64,000 nt of DNA from Azospirillum picis (GTDB lineage Bacteria > Pseudomonadota > Alphaproteobacteria > Azospirillales > Azospirillaceae), in assembly GCF_017876115.1 (NCBI RefSeq), contig NZ_JAGINO010000016.1:62001-126000 (forward strand), in the 5' to 3' direction. This document shows, piece by piece, positions 22,005 through 30,718 of this stretch; the first letter of the stretch is position 1; the number at the start of each line of letters is the position of its first letter. A model generated the notes under the pieces. It saw only the letters and a program-made list of their open reading frames with translations, did not search any database and had not been told where the DNA came from. The position numbers and the translations under genes are program-made.

Positions 22005-22700
22005 ATGCACACGATCGCGGTGGTTGACGATGATCCCATCACCCGCGAGACGCTGAGGGCCTATCTGGAAGGCGAAGGCTACCGGGTGATGCTGGCCCGC
22101 GACGGCGACCAGTTGTCCGCCCTGCTGGCGCGTGCCAGGATCGACCTGCTGCTGCTCGACATCCGGCTGCCGGGCAAGGACGGGTTGGCGGTCACGCGGG
22201 ACCTGCGCGCCAGTTCCAACATCGGCATCATCCTGATCACCGGGCGTTCGGACCGGATGGACCGCCTGATCGGGCTGGAACTCGGCGCCGACGATTACAT
22301 CACCAAGCCCTTCGAGCCGCGCGAGATCCTGGCCCGCACCCGCAGCCTGCTGCGCCGTGTGGGCGGGCCGGCGAAGCCCGTCGGCGGACGCGTGAAGCGG
22401 TTCGACGGCTGGGAACTGCACCTCGACAAGCGCCGGCTGCGTGATCCCGGCGGTGGGGACGCGCGTCTGACCTCGGCCGAGTTCGACCTGCTGGCCGCCT
22501 TCGTCGAGCATCCCGGCCGGGTGCTGAGCCGCGACGACCTGCTGGACCTGACGCTGCGTGGGGACGCCGTTCCCTTCGACCGTTCCATCGACCGGCTGGT
22601 CCGCCGCCTGCGCCGCGTGGTGGAGCCGGACCCGGCGGAGCCCACCCGCATCGTCACCGTGCATGGCATGGGGTACATGTTCCAGGCTGCCGTGGATTGA
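22005..22700 (+). CDS. OmpR-family response regulator, orphan
   Basis: This 231-residue protein has an N-terminal receiver domain with acidic pocket DDD (residues 8-10), phospho-acceptor Asp52 in LLLLDIRLPG, and KPFE containing the conserved lysine. A C-terminal winged helix ending in VHGMGYMF binds DNA. It resembles the TorR/OmpR group. No histidine kinase is adjacent, so the partner is elsewhere. GGCGTGGGGGA precedes the ATG. It is convergent with the esterase lipoprotein gene. Confidence 0.93.
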   Translation: MHTIAVVDDDPITRETLRAYLEGEGYRVMLARDGDQLSALLARARIDLLLLDIRLPGKDGLAVTRDLRASSNIGIILITGRSDRMDRLIGLELGADDYITKPFEPREILARTRSLLRRVGGPAKPVGGRVKRFDGWELHLDKRRLRDPGGGDARLTSAEFDLLAAFVEHPGRVLSRDDLLDLTLRGDAVPFDRSIDRLVRRLRRVVEPDPAEPTRIVTVHGMGYMFQAAVD

Positions 22701-22730
22701 CCGGGTGCCCCCGGGCAGGCCCGCCGGTCA
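22698..22730. terminator. Symmetric hairpin between two convergent genes
   Basis: TGACCGG and CCGGTCA pair as a 7-bp stem in which each arm carries the TGA stop codon of one of the convergent genes. An inner stem TGCCC / GGGCA sits inside. There is no U-tract, so termination is only suggested by position. Confidence 0.35.
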
Positions 22731-23621
22731 GCCCTCTGGCCGCCGGGGCGGTGACCGGAGGAAGGAGTCGACGTCCTCCAGCACCGGGGAGAACCAGCGC
22801 AGGGGGACGGCGAAGGATGCCAGGATGCCGACATGGCCCAGCCCCTCGTACTCCATCTCGCGCACGGGCACGCCCAGCCGGCGGGCCTTGGCCGCGAGGT
22901 TGCGGCTGTTGCGCGGCAGCACCGTTTCGTCGGCTGTTCCGGTGGCCAGGAACAGGGGCGGGGCGGCCTCGCCCAGATGGAGGATGGGCTGGGTATCGGG
23001 GCGCCGATCCTCAGGCCCGAACAGGTCCTTCAGCATGTCGCTCCGCAGGGGAAGGAAATCATAGGGGCCGGCCAGTCCGACCGCGGCGGCGAGGTCGCGG
23101 GCCGGGTCGAGTCCCTGTTCCGCCAGCCAGCGGGGATCCGCCGCCAGCATCACCGCGTTGTAGGCACCGGCCGAATGGCCCATCACCGCGACGGGACCGG
23201 GCCGCAGGCCATGCGCGGCGCCGTCGCGCCGCACCCAGGCGACTGCGGCGGCACAGTCGCGCAGGAAGTCTGGATAGCGCGCCTGCGGATAGAGGCGGTA
23301 GTCGGGAATGGCCACCGCATAGCCGCGGCTGGCCAGCGCCTGGGCGACGAACCGGTACATCCCCTTGTTTCCCGAGTCCCAGTTGCCGCCATAGAAGAAC
23401 ACCACCGGCGGGGCGTCCGGCAGCGGTCGGTCGGGGCGGTAGAGGTCGAGCCGGAGGCGCGGATCCGCGCCGAAGGCAAGATCGGCCGTCAGGCTGTAGC
23501 CGGAGCGCGGAGTCAGGGTGTCGACCAGGTCCGCGCCGGAACAGGCCATCAGCAGCGGCACGGCGAGAAGCGGGCGCAATGCCGCCAATGCTGCCCGGCC
23601 GGTCAGCCGGCGCCTCGGCAC
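22728..23621 (-). CDS. Alpha/beta hydrolase (esterase), probable lipoprotein
   Basis: This 297-residue protein has a basic N-terminus, a hydrophobic stretch and a near-consensus lipobox LMAC with Cys27, suggesting a lipid-anchored envelope enzyme. The BD-FAE/HSL-like fold shows oxyanion segment FFYGGNW, nucleophile elbow GHSAG (Ser150), a probable acid in GTADETV and His in GLGHVGI. Such enzymes hydrolyse small esters or acylated sugars; the substrate is unknown. The start is a GTG without a clear ribosome-binding site, 22 bases after the preceding gene, so it may be translated by coupling. It is the last gene of a three-gene minus-strand cluster. Confidence 0.82.
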   Translation of the reverse strand: MPRRRLTGRAALAALRPLLAVPLLMACSGADLVDTLTPRSGYSLTADLAFGADPRLRLDLYRPDRPLPDAPPVVFFYGGNWDSGNKGMYRFVAQALASRGYAVAIPDYRLYPQARYPDFLRDCAAAVAWVRRDGAAHGLRPGPVAVMGHSAGAYNAVMLAADPRWLAEQGLDPARDLAAAVGLAGPYDFLPLRSDMLKDLFGPEDRRPDTQPILHLGEAAPPLFLATGTADETVLPRNSRNLAAKARRLGVPVREMEYEGLGHVGILASFAVPLRWFSPVLEDVDSFLRSPPRRPEG

Positions 23622-23643
23622 TGGAGGGAAGGGGCGCCTTTCC

Positions 23644-24270
23644 TCACGGCCGGGCCGGGGTGGCCCGGCGCTGCGGCCGTCCGGCAGGGGCGTTCTCCTC
23701 GGCCCGGCCCGGCATGCGGAAGGTGCTGAGCTCGGCGATGCGGTTGACCGAGAGGCCGCTCAGGCGGCACCCGGCCACCTCCAGGATCTCGAACCCGGCC
23801 TTGCGCGGATAGCGGGCGGACACCCGTTCGCGCGCGTCGCGCTCCCCATCGGCGGTCAGCAGGTAGCGGCGGATGCCCGTCCAGCCGCGATAGCCGCGCT
23901 GGTCGGCGAAGCTGACGCCGCCCGGGCTGTAGCGCACCGCCACCTCCCAGAAACGGCCGGGGCGCGGCTCGTTGCGGTCGAACACGAAGTAGCGGTCGAG
24001 CGGCGCGGCCTTCTTCTGGTCGAGTTCCAGGACCGCGGCCTGGAGGTCGCTTTCCGCCTTCTGCACCCGCCGTTCCAGCTCCGCCTGGGCCTGGATGAGT
24101 TGCCCATGGTCGGCCGCGACCTCTGCGACGTCCGCCGTCACCTCCTCCACCTTGTCCTTCAGCTTGGACATGGCGGCGCGGGTGAGCACGAGCTGCCTGC
24201 GCCAGTAGCGGTTGGACAGGACGGTCAGCACCATCAGGCCCAACGCGAAATAGAGCATCATCCCCGTCAT
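23644..24270 (-). CDS. Membrane-anchored coiled-coil protein of unknown function (second of a pair)
   Basis: This 208-residue protein has one N-terminal membrane helix (MLYFALGLMVLTVLSN), a heptad-rich coiled coil at about residues 33-88 (LKDKVEEVTADVAEVAADHG, LERRVQKAESDLQAAVLELD) and a globular C-terminal half with DRYFVFDRN and RFWEVAVRYS, ending in a Pro/Arg-rich tail. I do not recognise a family. Its layout and parts of its C-terminal half resemble the gene just upstream (24281-24844), whose stop lies 10 bases before this start. The pair may be diverged paralogues acting together at the inner membrane. Confidence 0.75.
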   Translation of the reverse strand: MTGMMLYFALGLMVLTVLSNRYWRRQLVLTRAAMSKLKDKVEEVTADVAEVAADHGQLIQAQAELERRVQKAESDLQAAVLELDQKKAAPLDRYFVFDRNEPRPGRFWEVAVRYSPGGVSFADQRGYRGWTGIRRYLLTADGERDARERVSARYPRKAGFEILEVAGCRLSGLSVNRIAELSTFRMPGRAEENAPAGRPQRRATPARP

Positions 24271-24280
24271 GCCGGCCCCA

Positions 24281-24844
24281 TCATGCCACTGCCGCCTCGG
24301 CTTCGGGGTCGGGAGCCAGGGCCAGCGGCACCACCGGCGAGCAGATCAGCCCGTTGCGCGTGCCGAAGCTGGCACGCACCGCGCCGTGCGCCTGGTCGGC
24401 CGAGGGCGCGATGATGTGCGCCACGTTCCGGTATTCCCAGATCTGGCGGGAAAAGATGATGTCCTTGCGGTCCAGCTCGTTGAAGTTGGGACCGACCCCG
24501 AGCTGGGACCAATAGACGTCGCCGTTGGAGTCCGGATCGCCCAGCTCGTGGACCAGTTCGATCTTGGAGAGTTCCAGCGCCCTCAGTTCGGTCTGCGCCT
24601 TCTGACGCCGGCCGGTGAACTCGGTCAGGCGGGCCTGCAGCGCCGTCAGGTCGGCGCGCTTGCGTTCCGTCTTCTGCCGCCATTCGGCCAGTGCATTGCG
24701 CTTCTTGTCATACAGGCGCTGGTTCATCGCCTCGCGCGTCTTCTCGGCGCTGACGCGGCCGACGTCGACGACGATCGACAGTCCGAGCGCCGCGGCGCTG
24801 GTGATGAGGAGCAGCATCCCCAGGAACTCGGCGGAAATGACCAT
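24281..24844 (-). CDS. Membrane-anchored coiled-coil protein of unknown function (first of a pair)
   Basis: This 187-residue protein starts with a membrane helix (FLGMLLLITSAAALGLSIVV), then a charged coiled coil (about residues 35-85, EKTREAMNQRLYDKKRNALA, AELR-type heptads) and a C-terminal region with IWEYRNVAHIIAPSA and FGTRNGLICSPVVPLAL. The ATG at 24844 is preceded by GGGGGAGGG; a longer upstream frame is non-coding. It leads a minus-strand cluster with a similar protein and an esterase lipoprotein. I cannot assign a function; an envelope role is inferred from topology and neighbours. Confidence 0.75.
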   Translation of the reverse strand: MVISAEFLGMLLLITSAAALGLSIVVDVGRVSAEKTREAMNQRLYDKKRNALAEWRQKTERKRADLTALQARLTEFTGRRQKAQTELRALELSKIELVHELGDPDSNGDVYWSQLGVGPNFNELDRKDIIFSRQIWEYRNVAHIIAPSADQAHGAVRASFGTRNGLICSPVVPLALAPDPEAEAAVA

Positions 24845-25077
24845 TCGCCCTCCCCCACAATCCCGCGCCGGCGCCAGACGCCCGGTCGTCCCCATCGTGC
24901 CATGGGCGGGGGACGGCTGCGACAGCCCGCGGCAACCAGCCGCATGGGGAAAATCATACCATCGCGCGTGTTCGGAAGGATGCGGTTTCTCGGCGAATCC
25001 CCCGGGATTGCGCCTATTTTCGGAGGAGGCCATGACCGGATGGCCAGGACGGCGCACCCGGTCATAGTCCTAGCGGA

Positions 25078-25488
25078 TCAGCCGGTCTTTTCCTCGCCGG
25101 CCGCCGGGACGAAGGTCATGGCGACGCCGTTCATGCAGAAACGCTTGCCGGTCGGCCGCGGCCCGTCGTCGAAGACATGGCCGAGATGGCCGTGGCAGCG
25201 GGCGCAATGCACCTCGGTGCGCGGATAGGCCAGTTTGTAGTCGGTGGAGGTTTCCACCGCTCCGGGCAGCGGATCCCAGAAGCTGGGCCAGCCCGACCCG
25301 CTCTCGTATTTGGTGTCGCTGGCATAGAGCGGCTGTCCGCAGCCGGCGCACACGTAGGTTCCCTGCCGCTTTTCATCGTTGAGCGGGCTGGAACCCGGAT
25401 ATTCGGTCGCATGCTCGCGCAGCACGCGGTACTGCGTCGGGCTCAGGCAGCATTTCCAGTCCTGTTCCGTCTTGTCCGAGTCGGCCAT
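25078..25488 (-). CDS. msrB: Peptide-methionine (R)-S-oxide reductase
   Basis: MsrB repairs oxidised proteins by reducing methionine-R-sulfoxide. The 136-residue protein has the SelR fold: two zinc CxxC motifs (CAGC, CARC), SGSGWPSFWDP, HCARCHGHLGHVFDDGP and the catalytic cysteine in RFCMNGVAM. No signal peptide is present, so it is cytosolic. It is monocistronic as far as visible, divergent from the pentapeptide-repeat gene. Confidence 0.96.
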   Translation of the reverse strand: MADSDKTEQDWKCCLSPTQYRVLREHATEYPGSSPLNDEKRQGTYVCAGCGQPLYASDTKYESGSGWPSFWDPLPGAVETSTDYKLAYPRTEVHCARCHGHLGHVFDDGPRPTGKRFCMNGVAMTFVPAAGEEKTG

Positions 25489-25741
25489 GCCGTCGGTCTC
25501 CCTCTCTGATGTCCCGTGATGTACCCGACTATATTGGTCGGCGATGGCGCTTGCCCAAGGCGCCGCCGCCGCGGATCACGATCCTGTGATGGATCGCTGC
25601 CGCCGCGGCGTACCGAACGTACGGTCTGCCAAAAGAATCTTGCGGAGCGGTGGGGCGGCCGCTTCCGGATTCCGGCCCGTTCCGGTAAAATCCGCAGCGC
25701 TGACAGTCTGGGGCAACCGGTCCGGGGCAGAGACGCGCCGC

Positions 25742-26935
25742 ATGATGGAAGAACGCTACCTTCGCGCGGTTCGCGACGCCCTGGTGCGGCACCAGCAATG
25801 GCTCCTGCGCGACCCGGCTGGGCGCGGGCGGCGCGCCAATCTCAGCTTCTACGACCTGGGCGGGCTCGGGCTCAGCCGCATCAACCTGACGGGGGCGAAG
25901 CTGACCGGCGCCAGCCTCGCGAAGGCGCGGCTGGTCGGCACCATGCTGTCGAAGGCCGACCTTTACGGTGCCAATCTGGCGGGAGCCGACCTGACCGGCG
26001 CCCAGTTGCAGCATGCCGACCTGCGCGGTGCCCGGGTGGACGGCGCCCGGCTGCAGAGCGCCAACCTGCAGGGTGCCGACCTGCGTCGCGGGCTGGTGCT
26101 GGAGGCCGGGGAGTTCCGCGCCGCCGGGAACGCCGACGGCGCCACGACCTTCGTCGGCTGCAGCCTGTCGGGGGCGATCCTCACCGATTGCCGGATGGCG
26201 CAGTGCGACTTCTCCGGCAGCGACCTGTCGGGCGCCGATTTGACCGGGAGCGATCTCAGCGGAGCGATCCTGATCGGTGCGGACCTGACGGGGGCGACCA
26301 TGCGCAAGGCGACGCTTGACGGCGTCCTGATGTGCGGCGCCCGCCTCGGCGACGAGTTGCGCATCGCGCTGGAGCGCCAGGGCGTCGATGTCGACGGCAC
26401 CGGCATGACCACCACCGCCGCGCGGATGTCGGACCTGATCGCCGGCCACCAGATCTGGGTGGACAAGCTGGGCAAGGGCGGCGAGCGGGTCGAGCTGCAG
26501 CGCATCGACCTGCGCGGCTACAATTTCGCCAACCAGCTCCTGTGCGGGGCGGTCATGCGCTTCTGCGGCCTGCGCGGCGCCGATTTTTCCGGCGCCAAGC
26601 TGATGATGGCAGACCTGTCCTACAGCGACCTGCGCGATGCGGACTTCACCAGCGCCGACCTGTCCGGCTGCAACCTGGAGGGGGCGAACCTGGCGGGCGC
26701 CAAGCTGTGGCGGGCCAAGCTGCGCAAGGTGGATCTCAGCGGCGACGGCAGCCGGCTTTGGCCGACCAGCTTCGCCAGGGCGCGCCTCAACGGGGCCGAC
26801 CTGCGCGATGCCAGCCTGGCCGGCGTGCTGCTGCACGGCACCGACCTGACGGCGATCAAGACCAGCTTCTCCACCCTGAAGGGCGCCGACCTGTCCGCGG
26901 CCCGCGGCTGGCAGCCTTGCGGAGCGACGGCATAG
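25742..26935 (+). CDS. Pentapeptide-repeat protein
   Basis: This 397-residue protein opens with a helical segment (EERYLRAVRDALVRHQQWLL), then two blocks of A(D/N)LxX pentapeptide repeats: about residues 35-130 plus 140-190 (NLTGAKLTGASLAKARL, DLSGADLTGSDLSGAIL) and about 255-390 (DLRGADFSGAKLMMADL-like units). A non-repeat segment of about 60 residues, MTTTAARMSDLIAGHQIWVD onward, separates them. Pentapeptide repeats form a right-handed beta helix. Some members mimic DNA and protect gyrase, but most have unknown targets. Two adjacent ATGs (25742, 25745) are possible; the ribosome-binding site is weak. Confidence 0.88.
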   Translation: MMEERYLRAVRDALVRHQQWLLRDPAGRGRRANLSFYDLGGLGLSRINLTGAKLTGASLAKARLVGTMLSKADLYGANLAGADLTGAQLQHADLRGARVDGARLQSANLQGADLRRGLVLEAGEFRAAGNADGATTFVGCSLSGAILTDCRMAQCDFSGSDLSGADLTGSDLSGAILIGADLTGATMRKATLDGVLMCGARLGDELRIALERQGVDVDGTGMTTTAARMSDLIAGHQIWVDKLGKGGERVELQRIDLRGYNFANQLLCGAVMRFCGLRGADFSGAKLMMADLSYSDLRDADFTSADLSGCNLEGANLAGAKLWRAKLRKVDLSGDGSRLWPTSFARARLNGADLRDASLAGVLLHGTDLTAIKTSFSTLKGADLSAARGWQPCGATA

Positions 26936-27042
26936 GCTGAGGCGGTGCCGGGGCGCGGCTGTATCCTGCGGCTGCGGTTCGTGAGCGGTTCCTCGGGGAT
27001 GGACCGTCCGCCGGCCCGCAGGGTTGCCCGGTCACCGGTCCC

Positions 27043-28038
27043 TCACGACCCGTCGGTCACCGGGATGCGCCCGGAGACGATGCCGCGGCGGGCAGCCTCC
27101 GCCGCGTCGACCATGGCGGGGGTCAGCAGGGCGCGGTTGTTCTCGTCGACCGCATAGTCCATCCCGCCATCGGCCAGGCCGAGGGCCATCATGCCGGCAG
27201 TCCATCCGCCCTGGCGCGCCGCCTGGAAGCTCGATTCCACCGCGAGGTCGACACGCTTCAGCATCGAGGTCAGGATCGTGCCCGGGTACAGGTAGTTCTG
27301 GTTGCTGTCGACGCCGATGGCCAACCGTCCAGCCTCGTGCGCCGCGGCGAAGATGCCGAAGTTCGACACGCCGGCTCCGGCGAACACGACATCGGCACCG
27401 CGCTGGAACTGGCTGCGTGCCACCTCGGCGCCGGTTGTCGGGTCGTTGAAGGCATCCGGCGTGGTGCCGACGAAATTGACCAGGAGCTTCGCATCGGGAC
27501 GGGCGTGGCGGACGCCCTGGTCGAATCCGGCGGAAAACTTGCGGATCAGCGGGATGTCGAGGGCGCCGATGAAGCCGACGGTCCCGGTCTTCGACGCCAG
27601 CGCCGCCAGCACCCCGACCAGGAAGGATCCCTCCTGCTCCTTGAAGGTGACGGAGCGGATGTTCGGCCCGTCCGCCAAGGCATCGATCAGGGTGAAGCGG
27701 ACCGACGGGTGTGCCGGCGCCAGACGGGCCAAGGCTGCCGCGTAATAGAAGCCGATGGCCACGATGTCGGTCGCGCCGCGGCGCAGAAGTGCCGCCATGC
27801 CCTGTTCGAACTGCACCGGGCTGGAGGGGAGGAACTCCATGACCGGGATGCCGGTCGCCGCCTTCAGCCGCTCGCCGCCGGAAAACGCGCCTTCGTTGAA
27901 GCTCTTGTCGAACTTCTGGCCGGCGGCATAGAGCAGCGCCGGCCGGATCGTGTCTGCGCGTGAGCGGGCCGGAAAGGCGGTCAGTGTGGCACCGGCGGCA
28001 CCGAGCAGCAGAAGCGACCGGCGTGACTGGTTCGGCAT
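27043..28038 (-). CDS. BMP-family (PnrA-like) periplasmic binding protein, orphan
   Basis: This 331-residue protein has a signal sequence with twin arginines (SRRSLLLLGAAGATLTAFPA), possibly a Tat substrate. The mature part has the basic membrane protein/PnrA fold: YAAGQKFDKSFNEGAFSGGE, VEFLP-type segments, GFIGALDIPLIRKFSAGFDQ, ADVVFAGAGVSNFGIF and GVDSNQNYLYPGTILTSMLK. Relatives bind purine nucleosides or similar ligands for ABC importers. No ATPase or permease gene lies beside it, so the transporter partner is elsewhere or it acts as a sensor. It is divergent from a Bcr/CflA exporter; the shared spacer holds GTTGC-GCT-GCAAC (28116-28128), a possible operator. Confidence 0.85.
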   Translation of the reverse strand: MPNQSRRSLLLLGAAGATLTAFPARSRADTIRPALLYAAGQKFDKSFNEGAFSGGERLKAATGIPVMEFLPSSPVQFEQGMAALLRRGATDIVAIGFYYAAALARLAPAHPSVRFTLIDALADGPNIRSVTFKEQEGSFLVGVLAALASKTGTVGFIGALDIPLIRKFSAGFDQGVRHARPDAKLLVNFVGTTPDAFNDPTTGAEVARSQFQRGADVVFAGAGVSNFGIFAAAHEAGRLAIGVDSNQNYLYPGTILTSMLKRVDLAVESSFQAARQGGWTAGMMALGLADGGMDYAVDENNRALLTPAMVDAAEAARRGIVSGRIPVTDGS

Positions 28039-28303
28039 GGCGTTGCCCGGCCTTGAAGGAACCCGACGTGACAGGCCTATTGTTGGCACGCGGGCTCCGA
28101 TCGGGCCAGAATTTTGTTGCGCTGCAACGGATTGCCCGCCGCGGAACGGCGCGGTCACGGACTGTTCGGCTTGTTGCATGGCGCGCACCGGTCAGGGCAG
28201 CCATGTCAAGACGTGACTTTGCCGCAGGCGGCGGACCGAGCAGCTTAAAGGCTGCGGACTCTGTCCGGCCGTTCCCCCGATTTCCAGTCATGCGGATTCC
28301 CTG

Positions 28304-29533
28304 ATGCTCGCGCGCCTTGCCGCCGTCCGTTCCCGTTCGCCTGCCGAAAGCCCCTTCTTCATCGCCGCGCTGGGCGTGCTGATGTCGTTCGGCCCGATGG
28401 GGACCGACATGTATCTGCCCGGCATGCCGGCGATCGGCCGCGACCTGCATGTGCCGCAGGATCAGGTGCAATGGACCCTGTCCGCCTTCTTCCTGGGCTT
28501 CGGGCTGGGGCAGCTCCTGTGGGGGGCGCTTGGCGACCGGTTCGGCCGGCGGTTGCCGGTGGCGACCGGCATCCTGCTCTATGCCGTCGGCTGCGTCGGC
28601 TGCTCGCTGACCACCGACATCACCCATCTGGCGGCATGGCGGTTCGTCCAGGCGGTGGGCGCCTGCGCCGGTCCCGTGCTGGTCCGCGCGATGATCCGCG
28701 ACGTGTTCCAGCGCGACCGCGCGGCCAGCGTGCTGTCGATGATGATGCTGGTGATGGGAGCGGCACCGATCATCGCGCCGCTGATCGGCGGCCAGATCCT
28801 GATCTGGGCGAACTGGCGCTGGATCTTCTGGGCGCAGGCCGCCTTCGGGCTCATCGCCCTGCTGGCGCTCGCCTCGCTGCCGGAGACCCATCCGCCGGCG
28901 CGCCGCGGAAGCCTGCGGCCGATGGTGCTGCTGGGCTCCTACCGCACGCTGCTGACCGATCGCCGCTATCTCGGCTATGCGGTGGGGTCGTCCTTCATCT
29001 ATGCCGGCATGTTCGCCTTCATCTCCGGCTCGCCCTTCGTCTACATCGACCTGTTCGGGGTGAGGCCGGAGAATTACGGCTTCCTCTTCGGCCTCAACAT
29101 CGTCGGCATGATCATCATCAACACCATCAACAGCCGGGCCGTGATGCGGTTCGGGTCGGACGTGATGCTGCGGATGGGGGTCTGGCTGTCGGCGGCCAGC
29201 GGCATCCTGCTGGTCGCCTGCGTGTCCGGCGGCTGGGGCGGCTTGTGGGGGCTGGTCGGCTGCCTGTTCCTGTTCATGGCGCTGACGGGCTTCTGCTTCG
29301 CCAACTCCATGGCCGGGGCCTTGCAGTCCTTCCCGCAGATCGCCGGCACCGCCTCGGCACTTGCAGGGATGCTGCAGTTCAGCAGCGGCGCGTTGTCGGG
29401 CTGGGTGGTCGGCGTGATGGCCGACGGCACCGCCATGCCGATGGCCGCGGTGATCGGCGGCGCGGCGCTGGTCAGCCTCGCTCTCAACCTGTGGCTGGTG
29501 CGTCCGGTGCGCCGGATCCAGGCCGCGGAATAA
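28304..29533 (+). CDS. Bcr/CflA-family multidrug MFS exporter
   Basis: This 409-residue inner-membrane protein has twelve predicted helices and the drug:proton antiporter-1 pattern. Marks are the family-specific GTDMYLPGMPAIGRDL in the first loop, motif A as GALGDRFGRRL, and the proline-rich antiporter region MGAAPIIAPLIGGQIL. The Bcr/CflA group exports bicyclomycin, chloramphenicol, sulfonamides or cysteine-like metabolites. The specific substrate cannot be told. It is divergent from the BMP binding protein gene. Confidence 0.9.
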   Translation: MLARLAAVRSRSPAESPFFIAALGVLMSFGPMGTDMYLPGMPAIGRDLHVPQDQVQWTLSAFFLGFGLGQLLWGALGDRFGRRLPVATGILLYAVGCVGCSLTTDITHLAAWRFVQAVGACAGPVLVRAMIRDVFQRDRAASVLSMMMLVMGAAPIIAPLIGGQILIWANWRWIFWAQAAFGLIALLALASLPETHPPARRGSLRPMVLLGSYRTLLTDRRYLGYAVGSSFIYAGMFAFISGSPFVYIDLFGVRPENYGFLFGLNIVGMIIINTINSRAVMRFGSDVMLRMGVWLSAASGILLVACVSGGWGGLWGLVGCLFLFMALTGFCFANSMAGALQSFPQIAGTASALAGMLQFSSGALSGWVVGVMADGTAMPMAAVIGGAALVSLALNLWLVRPVRRIQAAE

Positions 29534-29639
29534 TCCAGCAAGAAATTATTGTTGTTCTTCGACGCGGCTTGCGCCGCATCGCGTGAATTGAGTTTTCCGG
29601 CGGCGCGCTCTACGCTGCGCGCCAAAGGGAGACACGCAC

Positions 29640-30713
29640 ATGCCGCCGACCACGCCGCCGAAGCACCGCCCCATCCTGACCCGCCGACAGATCCTGGCAT
29701 CCGCCGCCGGCGCCGCTGCCCTGGCGCTGCCGCCAGCCGTGGCTCTGTCGCTGGCCCGGCCGGCCCTGGGCGCCACCGCACTGCGCGTCGGCTACATTCC
29801 CATCATTCCGATGACGCAGCTCTATGTGCTGATGGGTGAGGGCTGGGCGAAGGATGCCGGCCTCGACCTGCGGACCACCAGCTTCCAGTCGGGACCGGCG
29901 ATGATCCAGGGGTTGGCCTCCGGCACGCTGGACGTCGCCTATGTCGGCATCGGCCCGGCGATGATTGCGCGCTCGAAAGGGGTGAAGCTGAAGGTGGTGG
30001 CCGCCAACGTCATCGATCAGGTGGCGCTGATCGGCCGCGGTCCGCTGGTGAAGGCGATCACCGGCGCCGCCGCCCCGGCCGTCGGGTTCAAGGCGTTCCG
30101 TGCCGCCAACGGGCGGCCGGCCAAGATCGGCTCGCTGCCGTCCGGCTCGGTCCCCGACACTGTGCTGCGGTACTGGATGCAGGAAATCGCCCGCATCGCC
30201 CCTGACGACATCGAGATCGTCGGGATGGGCGAGCAGCCGCTGCAGCAGGCGCTGCTGACGGGTGCCGTCGACGGCGCTTCGATCCTGGAGCCGACGCTGA
30301 CCCTGGTGCAGGACCGCCTGCCGGATGCGGCGATCGTCGCCAAGGCCGGCACGATGTTCCCCAGGCAGCCGGGGGCGGTGCTGGCGGTGACCGAGGATGC
30401 CATCGCCAACAACCGGGCCGCCGTCCAGGAGCTGGTCAAGCTGCACATCCGCGCCACAGCCTTCGCCAAGTCCGATCCGGGGCGTACCGCGGAGCTGGTG
30501 ACGGCCGCCATCGGCAAGGGGCTGGTCGAACAGGAGGTGATGCTGAAGGCCCTGACGTCCGACGCGACGACCTTCGTCGACGACCCGCGTGCCATCCTGG
30601 ACTCCACCAAGCAGATGCAGGCGTTCCAGCAGACGCTGGGCCAGATCACCGACTCCGTCAATGTCGACGGACTGTTCGACCTTTCCTTCCACGACGCCGC
30701 GAGCGGAAAGTGA
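29640..30713 (+). CDS. NMT1/SsuA-type ABC substrate-binding protein
   Basis: This 357-residue exported protein has a signal sequence with TRRQIL, a possible twin-arginine motif, and a hydrophobic Ala-rich core. The mature part has the NitT/TauT-type fold: LRVGYIPIIPMTQLYVLM, GLASGTLDVAYVGIGPAMIA, IGSLPSGSVPDTVLRYW and LTGAVDGASILEPTL. Relatives bind nitrate, taurine, sulfonates or thiamine precursors. No permease or ATPase gene is adjacent. It is followed after 5 bases by a DsrE-like gene, so the two are probably co-translated. AGGGAGA precedes the ATG. Confidence 0.87.
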   Translation: MPPTTPPKHRPILTRRQILASAAGAAALALPPAVALSLARPALGATALRVGYIPIIPMTQLYVLMGEGWAKDAGLDLRTTSFQSGPAMIQGLASGTLDVAYVGIGPAMIARSKGVKLKVVAANVIDQVALIGRGPLVKAITGAAAPAVGFKAFRAANGRPAKIGSLPSGSVPDTVLRYWMQEIARIAPDDIEIVGMGEQPLQQALLTGAVDGASILEPTLTLVQDRLPDAAIVAKAGTMFPRQPGAVLAVTEDAIANNRAAVQELVKLHIRATAFAKSDPGRTAELVTAAIGKGLVEQEVMLKALTSDATTFVDDPRAILDSTKQMQAFQQTLGQITDSVNVDGLFDLSFHDAASGK

Positions 30714-30718
30714 CAGCC

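Noticed and set aside
20307..22664. A much longer N-terminus (785 codons) for the MocR-type protein
   Set aside because: The extra part is the antisense of the OmpR-type response regulator gene and a non-coding spacer; the GntR domain starts at 21710.
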